A stretch of DNA of 62,524 nucleotides from Bacteroidota bacterium (lineage in GTDB: Bacteria; Bacteroidota; Bacteroidia; Bacteroidales; UBA12481), in the NCBI GenBank assembly GCA_018669475.1, contig JABHCC010000102.1, positions 1 through 62,524 of the forward strand, given 5' to 3'. This document shows positions 34,697-44,411 of the stretch, piece after piece (the stretch's first letter is position 1; every line of letters starts with the position of its first letter). Below the pieces are notes generated by a model. It saw nothing but the letters and a program-made list of their open reading frames with translations, had not been told where the DNA came from and ran no database searches. A program made the position numbers and the translations under genes.

Positions 34697-36006
34697 CACG
34701 TCACCACATCTTTCACCCCCGACTGCCGCTCATACTCCTTTGCCTCCACTATCTCCCTTATCCTATGCATACTCTGATATATATCTTTGTAACTTGTATA
34801 TAATGGCGTTACACCCAGGCGAATGTAATTTGGTGATCTGAAATCAGGAATTATTATCTTCTGATCTCCTGCCGGATGAATAAGCGCCTGAGTAATCCGG
34901 TATGCCTCCGGGTGGCAGATAGAAATGTGGGAGCCACGAGATTGAGGATTTTTAGGTGATCCAAGGATGAAATCATTTGGCTTGAGCCATTTATTAAAGA
35001 GGTAAAGCAAATACTCGGTTTGCCGAATACTTTTCTGTCGAAGATTGTCCATTCCGGCTTCAAGCAGGAGGTCAATTCCATATTCAGTTGCGGCGGCGGA
35101 AAGAACCGGTGTCGTTGAAGTCAAAAAACGATTAATCCCTGATGCAGGCTCGAATTCAGCACTAAAATCAAAAGGATTCTCATGGGCAAACCAGGCCCAT
35201 ATCGGGTTCTGCAATTGATCCTGCAAGTCCTCCCTGACATAAAGAAAAGCTGAAGCACCCGGACCACCATTCAGGTATTTGTAGGTACATCCAACAGCAA
35301 GATCCACTTCACAGTCATTGAGTTTGATCGGAACAGCCCCAACAGAATGACTAAGATCCCAGAGAACCTGGGCTCCTGAATCATGGGCCAGGCGAGTAAT
35401 TGAACTCATCTCATATTTGAAGGCGGTTTTAAAACTCACATGGCTCAAACAAAGCAGGGCCGTTTGAGTACTAATAGCCGCTCTAATCTCATCTTCAGTT
35501 ACAGATATGCCATTATGACTCTTTGCTAAAACCAGCTCATACTGAGACTCAAAAAGATCGACCAAGCCCTGGAGCACATATAAATCAGATGGGAAATTGA
35601 GTTCATCGCTCACAATTCTGTTTTTGTCAGCACATTGCATCTTCATACTGGCAAAAGCAAGCTTAAACAGATTTATGGAAGTGGAATCTGTAAGTAGCAC
35701 TTCATTGGGTTTTGCTCCAATCAATCTGGCAATTTTAGCCCCAATACGTCGATTTAAATCAATCCAATCAGAATTCCAGCTCCTGATCAGAGCTTTTCCC
35801 CATTGCTCATCAACAAGCTGTGAAACTTTATCCCTCGTTTGCAAAGGCAACCTACCTAATGAATTCCCATCCATATAGATCAGATCTTTCTCGGCATGCA
35901 TAAATTTATCCCTGTAAGCAGACAAGCAATCATCATAATCTGCCTGTTCAGCAAAGGAAAAATTATCGCCCCAAACAATATCAGAGACCAGCATAGAATG
36001 TAACAT
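34696..36006 (-). CDS. kynU: Kynureninase
   Basis: This PLP enzyme cleaves kynurenine or 3-hydroxykynurenine to (3-hydroxy)anthranilate and alanine, in tryptophan breakdown or de novo NAD synthesis. It has 436 residues with the Schiff-base Lys243 in CTYKYLNGGPGASAFLYV, DLSHSVGAVPI with the PLP-binding Asp, and LNFPSDLYVLQ. RLGVTPLYTSYKDI near the C-terminus is also typical. Other kynurenine-pathway genes are not adjacent. It lies between two compound tandem repeats. Confidence 0.95.
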   Translation of the reverse strand: MLHSMLVSDIVWGDNFSFAEQADYDDCLSAYRDKFMHAEKDLIYMDGNSLGRLPLQTRDKVSQLVDEQWGKALIRSWNSDWIDLNRRIGAKIARLIGAKPNEVLLTDSTSINLFKLAFASMKMQCADKNRIVSDELNFPSDLYVLQGLVDLFESQYELVLAKSHNGISVTEDEIRAAISTQTALLCLSHVSFKTAFKYEMSSITRLAHDSGAQVLWDLSHSVGAVPIKLNDCEVDLAVGCTYKYLNGGPGASAFLYVREDLQDQLQNPIWAWFAHENPFDFSAEFEPASGINRFLTSTTPVLSAAATEYGIDLLLEAGMDNLRQKSIRQTEYLLYLFNKWLKPNDFILGSPKNPQSRGSHISICHPEAYRITQALIHPAGDQKIIIPDFRSPNYIRLGVTPLYTSYKDIYQSMHRIREIVEAKEYERQSGVKDVVT

Positions 36007-36027
36007 TATTTAATATTAAAATATTAA

Positions 36028-36092
36028 GTCCGGGGTCCGAAGTCCGAAGTCCGGGGTCCGGGGTCCGAAGTCCGGGGTAACGGAGTAACCGA
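36028..36092 (+). repeat. Compound tandem repeat: seven GTCCGRR heptamers, then GTAACCGA octamers
   Basis: Seven contiguous 7-bp units (GTCCGGG, GTCCGAA, GTCCGAA, GTCCGGG, GTCCGGG, GTCCGAA, GTCCGGG; 36028-36076) are followed by GTAACGGA (36077) and GTAACCGA (36085). It fills the gap between the kynU start and the folC stop codon. Its two modules also occur separately at 55045 (heptamer) and 34673/60380 (octamer). Confidence 0.85.
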
Positions 36093-36099
36093 GTTCCCC

Positions 36100-37398
36100 C
36101 TACTCCCCCACTGCATCTGCAACTATGTAGGTACTCCCTGTCACCAAAATCAGATCATCCTCTTCGGCTTCTTCTTTTGCTTTTTCAAGAGCCAGGGGAA
36201 CACTACTTACGATTGAGCCATTCAGACCATAATATCCGGCTTTTGCTGCCAGAATTTTACTGTCAAGTGCACGTGGAATACCGGCTTGTGTGAAATAATA
36301 GCAGGCTGCCCGGGGTAAAAGTTGAAGTACCTTGTCAATATTTTTATCCGACACCATCCCCAACACCAGATGCAGCTTATTGTACTTCGTCTCATCAAGC
36401 TGTTTCAGAAGATTCTTTATACCTTCCTCATTGTGAGCAGTATCAAAAACCAGGTTTGGCTTGTGTTCGACAATATCCCACCGTCCTTTCAAACCAGTCA
36501 GTTTTTTGGCATTGGCAATACCTGCATAAACGGCTTCATCGGGAATTGTCCATTTATTATGCTTCATTACTTCTAGAGTTTCAAGCACCACGGGTAGATT
36601 CTTTCTTTGGACGATTCCCTCCAGATCGCTATAAAGCTCTGGAAATACTGTGCGTTTTCCACGCCGTACATTGAAATACTGTTTTCCGTCATTGGCCAAA
36701 ACCGAATACGGAACCTGGAAATATTGATTTGCCAGGTACAATGGTGCTTTTAAACGCCCGGCAAACTCTTCAAATACATCTATAATTTCAGGACGTTTTT
36801 CTCCGATAACAACGGGAATTCCATCCTTAATAATTCCGGCTTTCTCTTTGGCGATACTTACCAGGGTATTTCCAAGAAATTCAGTATGATCTTTTGCAAT
36901 TCCGGTAATAACAGACACCTCGGGAATGAGAATATTTGTAGAATCGAGACGTCCTCCCATACCTACTTCAACAACAGCAATTTCTACTTCCTGACTTGCA
37001 AAGTAGTCAAAAGCAAGTGCTACGGTCATTTCAAAAAATGAGGGCTGCAGTGCCTCGAAAAAATTCTTATGTCGCTCAACCCAGCTGATAAGCTCCTTTT
37101 TGGGCATCATAGCTCCATTTATCCTTATTCGTTCTCTGAAATCAATAAGGTGAGGTGATGTGTACAATCCGGTTTTATATCCTGCCGATTGCAATACTGA
37201 AGCCAATAAATGTGCTACTGAGCCTTTGCCATTGGTGCCAGCAACATGAATACTTCTGAACTGCTCATGAGGATGACCAAAATACTCATCCAGCTTCAGA
37301 GTATTATCAAGGTCAGCTTTATAAGCGGCCTTTCCCATCCGTTGATACATGGGAAGTTGCGAATACAACCATTCTAAAATCTTATCGTATTTAGTCAT
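36100..37398 (-). CDS. folC: Bifunctional folylpolyglutamate synthase/dihydrofolate synthase
   Basis: This enzyme adds glutamate to dihydropteroate and folates. The Mur-ligase-type ATPase has the P-loop VAGTNGKGSVAH (near residues 53-64), TGLYTSPHLIDFRERIRING, and VEVGMGGRLDSTN with the catalytic Glu/Gly-rich segment; a C-terminal domain with FDTAHNEEG and VLGMVSDKNI follows. The 432-residue length is normal. It is cytoplasmic and appears to stand alone, 61 bp from the nitroreductase gene on the same strand. Confidence 0.95.
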   Translation of the reverse strand: MTKYDKILEWLYSQLPMYQRMGKAAYKADLDNTLKLDEYFGHPHEQFRSIHVAGTNGKGSVAHLLASVLQSAGYKTGLYTSPHLIDFRERIRINGAMMPKKELISWVERHKNFFEALQPSFFEMTVALAFDYFASQEVEIAVVEVGMGGRLDSTNILIPEVSVITGIAKDHTEFLGNTLVSIAKEKAGIIKDGIPVVIGEKRPEIIDVFEEFAGRLKAPLYLANQYFQVPYSVLANDGKQYFNVRRGKRTVFPELYSDLEGIVQRKNLPVVLETLEVMKHNKWTIPDEAVYAGIANAKKLTGLKGRWDIVEHKPNLVFDTAHNEEGIKNLLKQLDETKYNKLHLVLGMVSDKNIDKVLQLLPRAACYYFTQAGIPRALDSKILAAKAGYYGLNGSIVSSVPLALEKAKEEAEEDDLILVTGSTYIVADAVGE

Positions 37399-37459
37399 TT
37401 ATCTAAGTTAAAAAGAGGTAAATCCACGAATCAAATCCGGCAGGCAGGAATTGCCACTC

Positions 37460-37963
37460 CTACTTCCATATTATTCTGTTTTCGTTGAATCTGTTGGGCT
37501 GAACAGGCTCTGATGCCGGCCATCCGATTGATACCATTGCAAAAGCTTCGAGATGATCAGGCAGATCAAAAGCTTCCTTCAGATAGGCCATACGATTCTC
37601 TCTCGGGTAGGTTCCGATCCAGCAAGCTCCCAGCCCTAATGCATGAGCAGCCAGCAAGATATTCTGTGTGGCCGCCGAACAATCAGTTGTACCATAACCC
37701 TGAGTATACTGAAGGTCACGATTACGTAACACCAGGATACCCCATTCAGCCTCCATAAGCATTTTGGAATGGGGATGGCTTTCCAAAAAGCCTTTGAAAA
37801 TTTCTTTATCCCTGCTCACTAAAAAATGCCAGGGTTGAGTATTATTGGCTGACGGGGCATACATTGCAGCCTTCAGAATACTGGTAATTAATTCCTTATC
37901 AACAGGCCGGTTTTCATACTTCCTCACCGACCGTCTGGTTAATAGTCCATTATACAATTCCAT
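37460..37963 (-). CDS. Nitroreductase-family flavoprotein
   Basis: This small FMN-dependent oxidoreductase of 167 residues shows the family marks LLTRRSVRKYENRPV at the N-terminus, APSANNTQPWHFLV, and ALGLGACWIGTYPRE in the C-terminal half. Such proteins reduce nitro, quinone or enone compounds; the physiological substrate is unknown. It is divergent from the PhoH2 gene, whose chosen start is about 100 bp away. Confidence 0.9.
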   Translation of the reverse strand: MELYNGLLTRRSVRKYENRPVDKELITSILKAAMYAPSANNTQPWHFLVSRDKEIFKGFLESHPHSKMLMEAEWGILVLRNRDLQYTQGYGTTDCSAATQNILLAAHALGLGACWIGTYPRENRMAYLKEAFDLPDHLEAFAMVSIGWPASEPVQPNRFNENRIIWK

Positions 37964-38067
37964 AATTAGCGTATGTGAAAATATATAACAAAGTTAAAAA
38001 ACTGTCTGGCTCTCTCGACTATCCCTCTGTCATTTTTCCTATATTTATAGAAACGAAAAAGAAGCGA

Positions 38068-39396
38068 ATGGTCAATTTGAAGAAGATTTTCGTACTGGAC
38101 ACTAATGTTCTACTGCATGATCACCAGTGCATATATCAATTTGAGGAAAACGACATTGTTTTGCCAATTACCATTTTGGAAGAGCTTGATAAATTTAAAC
38201 GAGGCAATGATCTGATAAATTTTCAAGCCCGTGAATTTGTCAGAGAGCTGGATAATCTAACAGGTGAATTACTATTTACTGAAGGGATCTCATTGGGCCT
38301 CGGCCTCGGTAGATTGTATGTTGAAACAGGCAAGCCATTCTCAAGAGAAATGGAGGAATCATTCCATGAGAAAATTCCGGATCACAGGATTCTTGCCATT
38401 GCTGATTACACCAGAAATAAAAATCCTGAGAAGCAAGTCATCCTTGTCACTAAAGACGTGAACCTAAGGATAAAAGCCAAGGCAATTGGTCTTACTGCAC
38501 AAGATTACAAAGCCGGTCAGGTAAGTAATATTGATCATTTATACGAGGGGGTTCCTATTATTGAGAACCTGCCGGATGAGTCCATTGGCAAATTGTATGG
38601 AAATATGGAAGGGGTGGCTCTGGAGGAATTTGACCTTGGTTTTGAGCCTACTGCCAATCAATATATGATTCTCAGAGGGCATAAATCATCATCGCTTGCC
38701 TTGTTCGATATCAGAACAAGTTCAATTCATGTGGTTCAGAAGCAAAAATGTTATGGCGTTGAACCCAGGAATGCAGAACAAGCCCTGTCTCTTGATGCTC
38801 TGTTGCGTCCTGACATTCAATTAGTAAGCATGACAGGAAAAGCTGGTACAGGAAAAACTCTTCTTGCTCTGGCAGCAGCTCTGCAACAAAGACGAGATTA
38901 CCATCAGATCTTTCTGGCACGTCCTATCGTTCCTCTGGGAAACCGCGACATCGGATATCTCCCCGGAGATGCCCATGAAAAAATTGAACCTTACATGCAG
39001 CCACTTTTTGATAATCTCTCTGTGATAAGGCATCAGTTCGACCAAAGAAGCAAGGAATTTCAGAAGATAGATCAGTTGCTACAGGATGAAAAACTCGTGA
39101 TTACCCCATTAGCTTATATACGCGGACGCAGTCTTGGAAAGGTCTATTTTATTGTTGATGAGGCTCAGAACCTTACCCCTCATGAGGTGAAAACAATTAT
39201 TACCAGAGCAGGTGAAGGAACAAAAATTGTATTTACAGGTGATGTACATCAGATCGATTCTCCTTATCTGGATACAAAATCCAACGGTTTGTCATACCTG
39301 ACAGATAAAATGAAAGGTCAAGCAGTTTTTGCTCATGTAAATCTCGTACATGGGGAACGATCAGAGCTTGCTGAACTGGCCAGTAATCTGCTTTAA
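38068..39396 (+). CDS. PhoH2-type PIN-domain RNase/helicase ATPase
   Basis: This protein fuses an N-terminal PIN nuclease domain (FVLDTNVLLHD with D11 and N13 from the ATG at 38068) to a PhoH ATPase: Walker A GKAGTGKTLLAL near residue 257, Walker B VYFIVDEAQNLTPHEV near 361, and TGDVHQIDSPYLD. PhoH2 proteins unwind and cleave RNA. A longer frame begins at 37975, but its extra 31 residues are not conserved-looking and the PIN domain normally starts within about ten residues of the N-terminus, so 38068 is preferred. Confidence 0.92.
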   Translation: MVNLKKIFVLDTNVLLHDHQCIYQFEENDIVLPITILEELDKFKRGNDLINFQAREFVRELDNLTGELLFTEGISLGLGLGRLYVETGKPFSREMEESFHEKIPDHRILAIADYTRNKNPEKQVILVTKDVNLRIKAKAIGLTAQDYKAGQVSNIDHLYEGVPIIENLPDESIGKLYGNMEGVALEEFDLGFEPTANQYMILRGHKSSSLALFDIRTSSIHVVQKQKCYGVEPRNAEQALSLDALLRPDIQLVSMTGKAGTGKTLLALAAALQQRRDYHQIFLARPIVPLGNRDIGYLPGDAHEKIEPYMQPLFDNLSVIRHQFDQRSKEFQKIDQLLQDEKLVITPLAYIRGRSLGKVYFIVDEAQNLTPHEVKTIITRAGEGTKIVFTGDVHQIDSPYLDTKSNGLSYLTDKMKGQAVFAHVNLVHGERSELAELASNLL

Positions 39397-39420
39397 AAAA
39401 CTTTTCCCGATCTTTGCGCC

Positions 39421-40728
39421 ATGTTAAAAGGGAAGAATAAAACAGTGGCATTCTATACACTGGGTTGTAAACTGAATTTCTCAGAATCATCACAAATAGG
39501 CAGACAACTTGAGGATGAGGGATACGAAAGAATAAAATTTGGCGAGTCAGCCGATATTTCAGTAATTCACACCTGTTCGGTCACCGTATCGGCAGATCGT
39601 AAAACCAGACAAGCCATACGTAAGGCAAAACAAATCTCTCCTGACGGGATAATCGTAGCCATGGGCTGCTATGCCCAATTAAAATCAGATGACCCGAATG
39701 CATTTGAAGGAGTAGATCTGGTTTTAGGTACAAAAGAGAAATTTGATTTAGCCCAATACCTTGAGAAACACGAAGAACAGGGTGAAAAAATAATACAAGC
39801 CTGTGAAATTGATCTTGTTGAAAGCTTCTCTCCCGCTCAATCGATGGGTGAAAGGACAAGGGCCTTTCTTAAAGTGCAGGATGGATGCGATTACACCTGT
39901 AGTTACTGCACCATTCCACATGCCAGAGGGAAAAGCCGAAATCCTTCAATAGCCAATCTCGTACAACAAGTAAAACAAACTCTCTCAGAAGGAATCTCTG
40001 AAATCGTATTAACAGGAATCAACACCGGAGATTTTGGCAAGTCAACTAATGAATCATTTGAAGAGCTTCTTTTAGCCTTCGATCAGATACAAGGCAATCA
40101 TCGTTACCGTATTTCATCTATCGAACCCAACCTGCTGACAGATGAGATAATTCAGCTAACAAAAGAATCAGAACGCTTTGTCCCTCATTTTCATATCCCA
40201 TTGCAGGCCGGATCGAATGATATTCTAAAAAAAATGCAGCGCAGATATTTGCGTGAAACTTTCGCTGATCGTGTTTATAAAATTAAAAATACCCTACCGG
40301 ATGCAGCCATTGGGGCTGATGTGATTGTCGGATTTCCGGGTGAATCAGATGAACATTTCGAAGAAGCCATGACTTTTCTTGCAAATCTTCCCCTGAGCTA
40401 TCTGCATGTTTTTACTTATTCAGAACGACCGGGCACACCAGCAGCTGAAATAAAGACACAGGTACAGAATCGCACCAGAGATGAACGATCGGTTTTGCTG
40501 CATCAATTGTCAGATCGAATGAAATCTGAATTTTACAACAGTCAGACAGGATCCATCCGACAGGTTATTTTTGAAGGTCGAAATAAATCGGGACTGATGA
40601 CAGGATTTACCGAGAATTATGTTGAAGTTTGTGCTCCCTTTGACACAGGCAGAATCAAAAAGATAAGCATGGTGAAACTGCTTGAGACGGGTGACGGTGG
40701 GATAATAAGAGCCGAAATAATTAAATAG
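39421..40728 (+). CDS. mtaB: tRNA t6A37 methylthiotransferase MtaB
   Basis: This radical-SAM enzyme converts t6A to ms2t6A at position 37 of ANN-decoding tRNAs. The UPF0004 domain has three cluster cysteines C16 (FYTLGCKLNFSES), C52 (HTCSVT) and C83 (GCYAQ). The radical SAM motif is C156/C160/C163 (GCDYTCSYCTIPHARG). A C-terminal TRAM-like part follows. The YTLGCKLN start favours MtaB over RimO or MiaB. The 435-residue length is standard. It starts 24 bp after the PhoH2 gene and ends 6 bp before the next gene, so it is within a plus-strand run. Confidence 0.94.
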   Translation: MLKGKNKTVAFYTLGCKLNFSESSQIGRQLEDEGYERIKFGESADISVIHTCSVTVSADRKTRQAIRKAKQISPDGIIVAMGCYAQLKSDDPNAFEGVDLVLGTKEKFDLAQYLEKHEEQGEKIIQACEIDLVESFSPAQSMGERTRAFLKVQDGCDYTCSYCTIPHARGKSRNPSIANLVQQVKQTLSEGISEIVLTGINTGDFGKSTNESFEELLLAFDQIQGNHRYRISSIEPNLLTDEIIQLTKESERFVPHFHIPLQAGSNDILKKMQRRYLRETFADRVYKIKNTLPDAAIGADVIVGFPGESDEHFEEAMTFLANLPLSYLHVFTYSERPGTPAAEIKTQVQNRTRDERSVLLHQLSDRMKSEFYNSQTGSIRQVIFEGRNKSGLMTGFTENYVEVCAPFDTGRIKKISMVKLLETGDGGIIRAEIIK

Positions 40729-40734
40729 AACAGA

Positions 40735-41523
40735 ATGAATCTCAAACAACTATGTTTTGATGTTATTGAAATTACACGAGAAGTAGGTGAATTCTTAAAA
40801 AGCAGTGTCGATCAGCTTAGCGACGATATGATTGAAGCAAAAGGGAGTATGGACTTCGTTACTGTGGTGGATAAAAAATCTGAGGTTTTGATAATTGACA
40901 GACTCACTGAATTGTTGCCTGAGGCAGGATTTGTTGCTGAAGAAGGAACATCCACCAAAAGAGGAGATCATTATAACTGGATAATTGACCCTCTTGATGG
41001 AACAACAAATTTTATCCATGGTGTATTCCCTTTTACTATTAGCATTGCCCTGATGCATGATGAGGAATTGATTCTCGGAATTGTTCATGATCCCATTCAC
41101 AATGAGTGTTTTTATGCCTGGAAAGACGGAGGTGCATATGTAAACGATAAGCCTATTCATGTAAGCTCAAGAAATAAACTCAACCAGTGCCTTGTAGCAA
41201 CAGGTTTCCCCTATACTGATTTCAGTCTCATTGATGAATACATGGCTTCATTAAGAGAATATATGACTTTGACTCACGGAGTAAGGCGTCTGGGTTCGGC
41301 TGCTATGGATCTGGCTTATGTGGCATGCGGACGTTATGATGCTTTCTATGAATATCATCTGAAACCATGGGATGTTGCAGCTGGTACGGTTTTAATACGG
41401 GAGGCTGGCGGCACAGTATGTGATTTTAATGGAGGGGATGATTTTCTGAATAATGAAAACTATGTAGCAACAAATGGTTTTATCCGGGAGGAGTTTATGG
41501 AAATAATTCTGAAACATTTCTAG
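40735..41523 (+). CDS. Inositol monophosphatase-family phosphatase (SuhB/CysQ-like)
   Basis: This 262-residue Mg-dependent sugar-phosphate phosphatase has the two metal motifs EEG (E70) and IIDPLDGTTNFIHG (D85, D88), the downstream Asp in KPWDVAAGTVLIREAGG and the family's GxxxGSAAMDLAYVACGRYD. It could act on inositol phosphates, fructose-1,6-bisphosphate or adenosine 3',5'-bisphosphate; the length fits the SuhB group best. It starts 6 bp after mtaB and ends 6 bp before the sigma-factor gene, so these genes probably share a transcript. Confidence 0.92.
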   Translation: MNLKQLCFDVIEITREVGEFLKSSVDQLSDDMIEAKGSMDFVTVVDKKSEVLIIDRLTELLPEAGFVAEEGTSTKRGDHYNWIIDPLDGTTNFIHGVFPFTISIALMHDEELILGIVHDPIHNECFYAWKDGGAYVNDKPIHVSSRNKLNQCLVATGFPYTDFSLIDEYMASLREYMTLTHGVRRLGSAAMDLAYVACGRYDAFYEYHLKPWDVAAGTVLIREAGGTVCDFNGGDDFLNNENYVATNGFIREEFMEIILKHF

Positions 41524-41529
41524 TATGTA

Positions 41530-42066
41530 ATGGCTTCTGGCAAATCAATAAGCAATAAGCATAATCAACAGGGAGATCTTGAAGCATTTGAGACACTCTT
41601 TAATAAACACTATTCGGGATTATTAAGATATGGAAGCCAATTAACTGGTAATGAAGAGAGCAGCAGGGAGATCATTCAGGAAGTATTCATGCGATTATGG
41701 GAAAACCGCGAGCGTAAGCCTATTGATAATTCCCTTAAATCATACCTTTTTTCAGCTGTTCATAATCGTTCACTAAACTACTTACGACATCAGAAAATCG
41801 AGCAAAATCATCAGTCGGCCATCTGGTTAGAATGGCTTGGAGCTCCACTACAAATACCAGAAATCAATCCATTTCTTAAAAAAGCTCTCATAACAGCAAT
41901 CGATAGTTTACCGCAGCGGGCCAAAGAGTGTTTTTCCTACACTCAGCTGGATGGCTTGTCGTATCAGGAAACTGCGGTGTTAATGGAGATAAAAATTAAA
42001 ACTGTTGAAAACCAAGTCAACAGAGCACGTAAACTCTTGCAAAAAAAACTTCGTCACTTCATTTAA
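41530..42066 (+). CDS. ECF-type RNA polymerase sigma factor
   Basis: This 178-residue sigma-70 factor is of the Bacteroidota extracytoplasmic-function type. Region 2 contains SREIIQEVFMRLWENR and region 4 contains LSYQETAVLMEIKIKTVENQ followed by VNRARKLLQKKL. It starts 6 bp after the phosphatase gene, and a FecR-like anti-sigma gene follows after 63 bp. Normally such a pair controls a SusCD locus just downstream; here the next gene is a GWxTD-domain protein instead. Confidence 0.95.
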   Translation: MASGKSISNKHNQQGDLEAFETLFNKHYSGLLRYGSQLTGNEESSREIIQEVFMRLWENRERKPIDNSLKSYLFSAVHNRSLNYLRHQKIEQNHQSAIWLEWLGAPLQIPEINPFLKKALITAIDSLPQRAKECFSYTQLDGLSYQETAVLMEIKIKTVENQVNRARKLLQKKLRHFI

Positions 42067-42129
42067 TATTTTCTTTTGGGGGTTTGTCGGTTTTAGAGTG
42101 TCTACCATATAGACAATAGAATAAAACTG

Positions 42130-42891
42130 ATGAATCACGACAAATTACTAATAAGATTTTTGGCTGACGAGCTTAGTCCTGTTGAAAAAAGAAGAGTTTC
42201 AGCAAGACTTCTCACTGACAATGATCTTCAACAAAGACTTGATCAGTTGAGAGGTTTCTGGGATGAAAAGAATGAAGAGCTTGAAATCTCACCTAAACAG
42301 GCCTCTGACTGGACAAATCTTACAAACAGGCTCAATCTGACAAAGGATTCCAGTATCATAGCGCTCACTCAACGAAGTATTCCAAAATGGTTTATCCGGA
42401 TTGCAGCAGTTCTGATAATTGCACTGGGAACTACACTGATATGGGATTCTCAAAGATCATTTGAAACTGTTAAAGGACGAACTGATGAGCCAATAGCCAG
42501 CCGATTACCTGATGGTACAGAGGTATACCTGACCAAAGGATCAAAACTCACATACCCAAAAACTTTTGCATCTGATAGTCGTCTGGTGCAGCTCTCAGGC
42601 GAAGGATATTTTGATGTTGTTGGAGATCCTAAATACCCATTTATTGTTGATACCGGTCAAACGAAAGTATCAGTGACTGGTACAACATTCAGAATAAAAG
42701 CCTCCGGGAAATCTGAAGAAGTTGCTGTGCTTGTAAGGGCTGGTAAAGTATTGTTTTACAATTCTGAGATTTTAACTGAGAACTCCTTCAAGGTTGGACT
42801 TGGGCCTGGTGATGTAGGGACTTATTATCCCAAACTTAATCAATTGAATAAGTCTCATAACAAAGACTATAAACATTTGAATTGGAACTAA
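42130..42891 (+). CDS. FecR-family anti-sigma factor
   Basis: This 253-residue single-span inner-membrane protein has a cytoplasmic N-terminus (about 1-82) that should bind the sigma factor, a transmembrane helix (FIRIAAVLIIALGTTLI, about 85-105), and a periplasmic FecR domain (SRLPDGTEVYLTKGSKLTYP; LSGEGYFDVVGDPKYPFIVD; VSVTGTTFRIKA). The C-terminal secretin/TonB-short-type domain seen in many Bacteroides FecR proteins is lacking or very short. It is the partner of the ECF sigma gene upstream. Confidence 0.93.
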   Translation: MNHDKLLIRFLADELSPVEKRRVSARLLTDNDLQQRLDQLRGFWDEKNEELEISPKQASDWTNLTNRLNLTKDSSIIALTQRSIPKWFIRIAAVLIIALGTTLIWDSQRSFETVKGRTDEPIASRLPDGTEVYLTKGSKLTYPKTFASDSRLVQLSGEGYFDVVGDPKYPFIVDTGQTKVSVTGTTFRIKASGKSEEVAVLVRAGKVLFYNSEILTENSFKVGLGPGDVGTYYPKLNQLNKSHNKDYKHLNWN

Positions 42892-42932
42892 TTTTTCATA
42901 ATTCTAACATATAATAAATTAAAACCTTAGCC

Positions 42933-44396
42933 ATGAAACGATTAATTATTACACTGGCTACTCTTTCTTTCCTTATTGCACCCGGGATCCAGGCTCAAGA
43001 CCTGCAAGCCCTGTTCTATCACGCCGGATTCTTCTCCCCTTCAGAAGGCCCCTACGTTGAAACTTATTTGAAAGTATTTGGACCCTCAGCCGAGTTCAAT
43101 AAAAATGAAAATGACAAGTATCAGGCCTCACTTGAGGTAACTATCTTGTTTAAGCAAGATGATCAAATCAGGGATTTCAGAAAATACAATCTTCTTAGTG
43201 AGGAGGTTACTGATACAACTGGTACCCTGCCAAATTTCATCGATCAGCAACGAATTCCTCTTCCCCATGGAGTTTATCAGATGGAGTTGGTGTTGAAAGA
43301 CAACAATATTGAAGAAACAGCAGTTGAACACGCAGAGATGATTTCGCTTGAATATGATCAGGCTGATGTACGGTTCTCTGATTTTCAATTTGTTGAATCC
43401 TTTGCCCCATCAAATGAAGAAAGTATTCTGACAAAAAGTGGATATGATTTGGTTCCATTTGTTGGTGATTTCTATCCAGCTGAAGTGGAAAGTTTGACTT
43501 TCTATACAGAATTGTACAATCTGGACCAGTCAATTGGTCAGGATCAGGATTTTTTATTCAGATATTATCTTGAATCGTTTGAGACAACCATCTCCCTATC
43601 GGATTTTGCCCGCTTTCAAAGGCAGAAAGCAGGTCCGGTTAATGTGGTATTGGCAACTATTCCAATAACTAACTTACCTAGTGGTAATTACAACCTGGTT
43701 GTTGAGGCTCGCGACAGAGAAAATGCTGAGCTTTTGGTACATAAAATTTTCTTCCAGCGTCATAATCCTGGAATCCAGGTGAATCTGGAGGATATTGGAT
43801 CAGTTGATATCAGCTCCACCTTTGCTGAAAGAATCAATGATCACGATTCAATTAACTTCTATATCGGGTGCCTGAGGCCTGTTGCTAACTCATTGGAAAA
43901 GCAGTTTGCCAAGAATGTGATAAAATCCGGAGACATTAAAAAGAAGCAGCAGTTTTTATTCTCTTTCTGGGAAACCCGAAACGAACAGTATCCTGAAGCT
44001 GAATGGAATAGATATAAGCAAGAGGTAATGAAAGTTGAAGACAGATTCAAGACCCAGATTAAGCATGGTTTTGAAACCGACATGGGTCGGATTTGGCTAC
44101 GATATGGCCCACCAAACGATTCAGAGTTTTCTGATCATGAACCAAACTCTTATCCTTATGCAATGTGGCATTATTACACCTTGGAAGGTAACCAGTCAAA
44201 CAAAAGGTTTATCTTTTATAACCCCCATTTGGTCGGAACTGAATACTTCCTCTTACATTCTGATGCCAGGGGAGAACTATATAATCCTTACTGGAAAGTA
44301 GATCTGCATGGCAGGAATACTAATTTGAGAAATTACGAAGATTATGATTTTGATTCAGGTTGGGGCGGACGTGCTGGCTCAAAAATCATTAAGTAG
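42933..44396 (+). CDS. GWxTD-domain secreted protein
   Basis: This 487-residue exported protein has a signal peptide ending near IQAQD. The C-terminal third carries the GWxTD-domain pattern: GFETDMGRIWLRYGPPND (about residues 376-393), then YPYAMWHYYTLE and FIFYNPHL. The name-giving motif is GFETD here, with Phe in place of Trp. The N-terminal two thirds are beta-rich and unassigned. The domain is frequent in Bacteroidota and Acidobacteriota and has no proven function. It follows the ECF/anti-sigma pair and precedes the acyltransferase gene by 15 bp, suggesting a common cell-envelope job. Confidence 0.85.
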   Translation: MKRLIITLATLSFLIAPGIQAQDLQALFYHAGFFSPSEGPYVETYLKVFGPSAEFNKNENDKYQASLEVTILFKQDDQIRDFRKYNLLSEEVTDTTGTLPNFIDQQRIPLPHGVYQMELVLKDNNIEETAVEHAEMISLEYDQADVRFSDFQFVESFAPSNEESILTKSGYDLVPFVGDFYPAEVESLTFYTELYNLDQSIGQDQDFLFRYYLESFETTISLSDFARFQRQKAGPVNVVLATIPITNLPSGNYNLVVEARDRENAELLVHKIFFQRHNPGIQVNLEDIGSVDISSTFAERINDHDSINFYIGCLRPVANSLEKQFAKNVIKSGDIKKKQQFLFSFWETRNEQYPEAEWNRYKQEVMKVEDRFKTQIKHGFETDMGRIWLRYGPPNDSEFSDHEPNSYPYAMWHYYTLEGNQSNKRFIFYNPHLVGTEYFLLHSDARGELYNPYWKVDLHGRNTNLRNYEDYDFDSGWGGRAGSKIIK

Positions 44397-44411
44397 ACCT
44401 CAATCTTGTAA

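Noticed and set aside
36028-36092. GTCCGGG heptamers considered as a CRISPR or coding repeat
   Set aside because: There are no spacers and the array lies in the non-coding gap between kynU and folC; it is a simple tandem repeat.
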